Assembly (NCBI GenBank): GCA_947500545.1
Contig: CANMSO010000004.1
Location: forward strand, 456,166-520,165
Length of the DNA: 64,000 nucleotides
Origin: an uncultured Aquimarina sp.
Lineage (GTDB): Bacteria > Bacteroidota > Bacteroidia > Flavobacteriales > Flavobacteriaceae
Direction: 5' to 3'
The notes below the pieces were generated by a model. That model saw nothing but the letters and a program-made list of their open reading frames with translations. It did not search any database and was not told where the DNA came from. The translations under genes were made by a program, and so were the position numbers. Positions within the stretch are counted from its first letter, which is position 1; the number at the start of each line of letters is the position of its first letter. This document shows, in pieces, positions 63,915 through 64,000 of this stretch.

Positions 63915-64000
63915 ATGTTAGACTTAAACAAAAAAACAGTAGCACACCTAAGCAATCAGGAAATGCAAGAAGTAAACGGAGGTCTTTGTATCAAAAGTAC
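63915..64000 (+). CDS. Class I lanthipeptide precursor 6 (truncated at the edge)
   Basis: The first 28 codons are in the window: leader with QEV before NGG, then LCIKS. The gene runs past the right edge, and the array may have more copies. Confidence 0.9.
   Translation, partial: MLDLNKKTVAHLSNQEMQEVNGGLCIKS

Noticed and set aside
62609..64000. Regularly spaced repeats that could look like a CRISPR array
   Set aside because: The repeat units are coding sequences of about 245-285 bp with leader peptides, not short repeats with unique spacers, and no cas gene is present.

Overview
The window reads as a chromosomal segment of a marine-type member of the Flavobacteriaceae (Bacteroidota). The support is the low GC content, the gliding genes gldD and gldE, DUF3098 and DUF4199 proteins, a TonB-dependent receptor, promoters of the TTG-N19/21-TAnnTTTG type, and the almost complete absence of Shine-Dalgarno sequences. 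No rRNA, tRNA, CRISPR array, insertion sequence or prophage is visible. Genus cannot be fixed from sequence alone; an Aquimarina-like organism would fit.

1-30 kb is mostly core genome. It starts with the 5' end of pckA and DUF423, then a saccharopine-dehydrogenase-like enzyme with an Lrp regulator, a YugP-type peptidase, ald, a SemiSWEET, leuS and panE. A forward block follows: ftsX, lgt, DUF3098, an ECF sigma pair, uppP, truB and a TonB-like protein. Next come tag, an ACT protein, upp, aat, a DUF3127 protein, a flavin reductase, a histidine kinase, a HIT protein and greA. From 23.6 to 32.6 kb lies a thiamine regulon on the minus strand. thiS, thiC, a TenI/ThiE-like gene, thiD, thiE, thiG and thiH follow one TPP riboswitch. 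A TonB-dependent receptor follows a second TPP riboswitch.

33-53 kb holds a hybrid histidine kinase facing an NtrC-type regulator, an operon encoding a YkoF-like thiamine-binding protein, a PnuC transporter, a NadR-like kinase, DUF4301 and ArfB, then a phosphopantetheinyl transferase, ahcY, rplU/rpmA, a gldD-gldE-ssb-mutY block, and HU followed by a 29-residue basic protein and RNase G.

53-64 kb is the accessory region. Two paralogous membrane-anchored TPR/AraC regulators flank a small HTH gene and an orphan peptide gene with a double-glycine leader. To the right, a TTG-N21-TATATTTGC promoter precedes a possible 27-residue peptide, an aspartyl protease lipoprotein with a PDZ domain, a split LanB dehydratase (719 + 300 residues), and an array of at least six lanthipeptide precursor genes that runs off the window. 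The precursors share an invariant leader and an invariant core start (LCIKSTKRQCTW) but have divergent acidic tails. Each has a leader RNA with a small hairpin whose stem shows a compensatory change. No cyclase or exporter gene is in view; these probably lie to the right.
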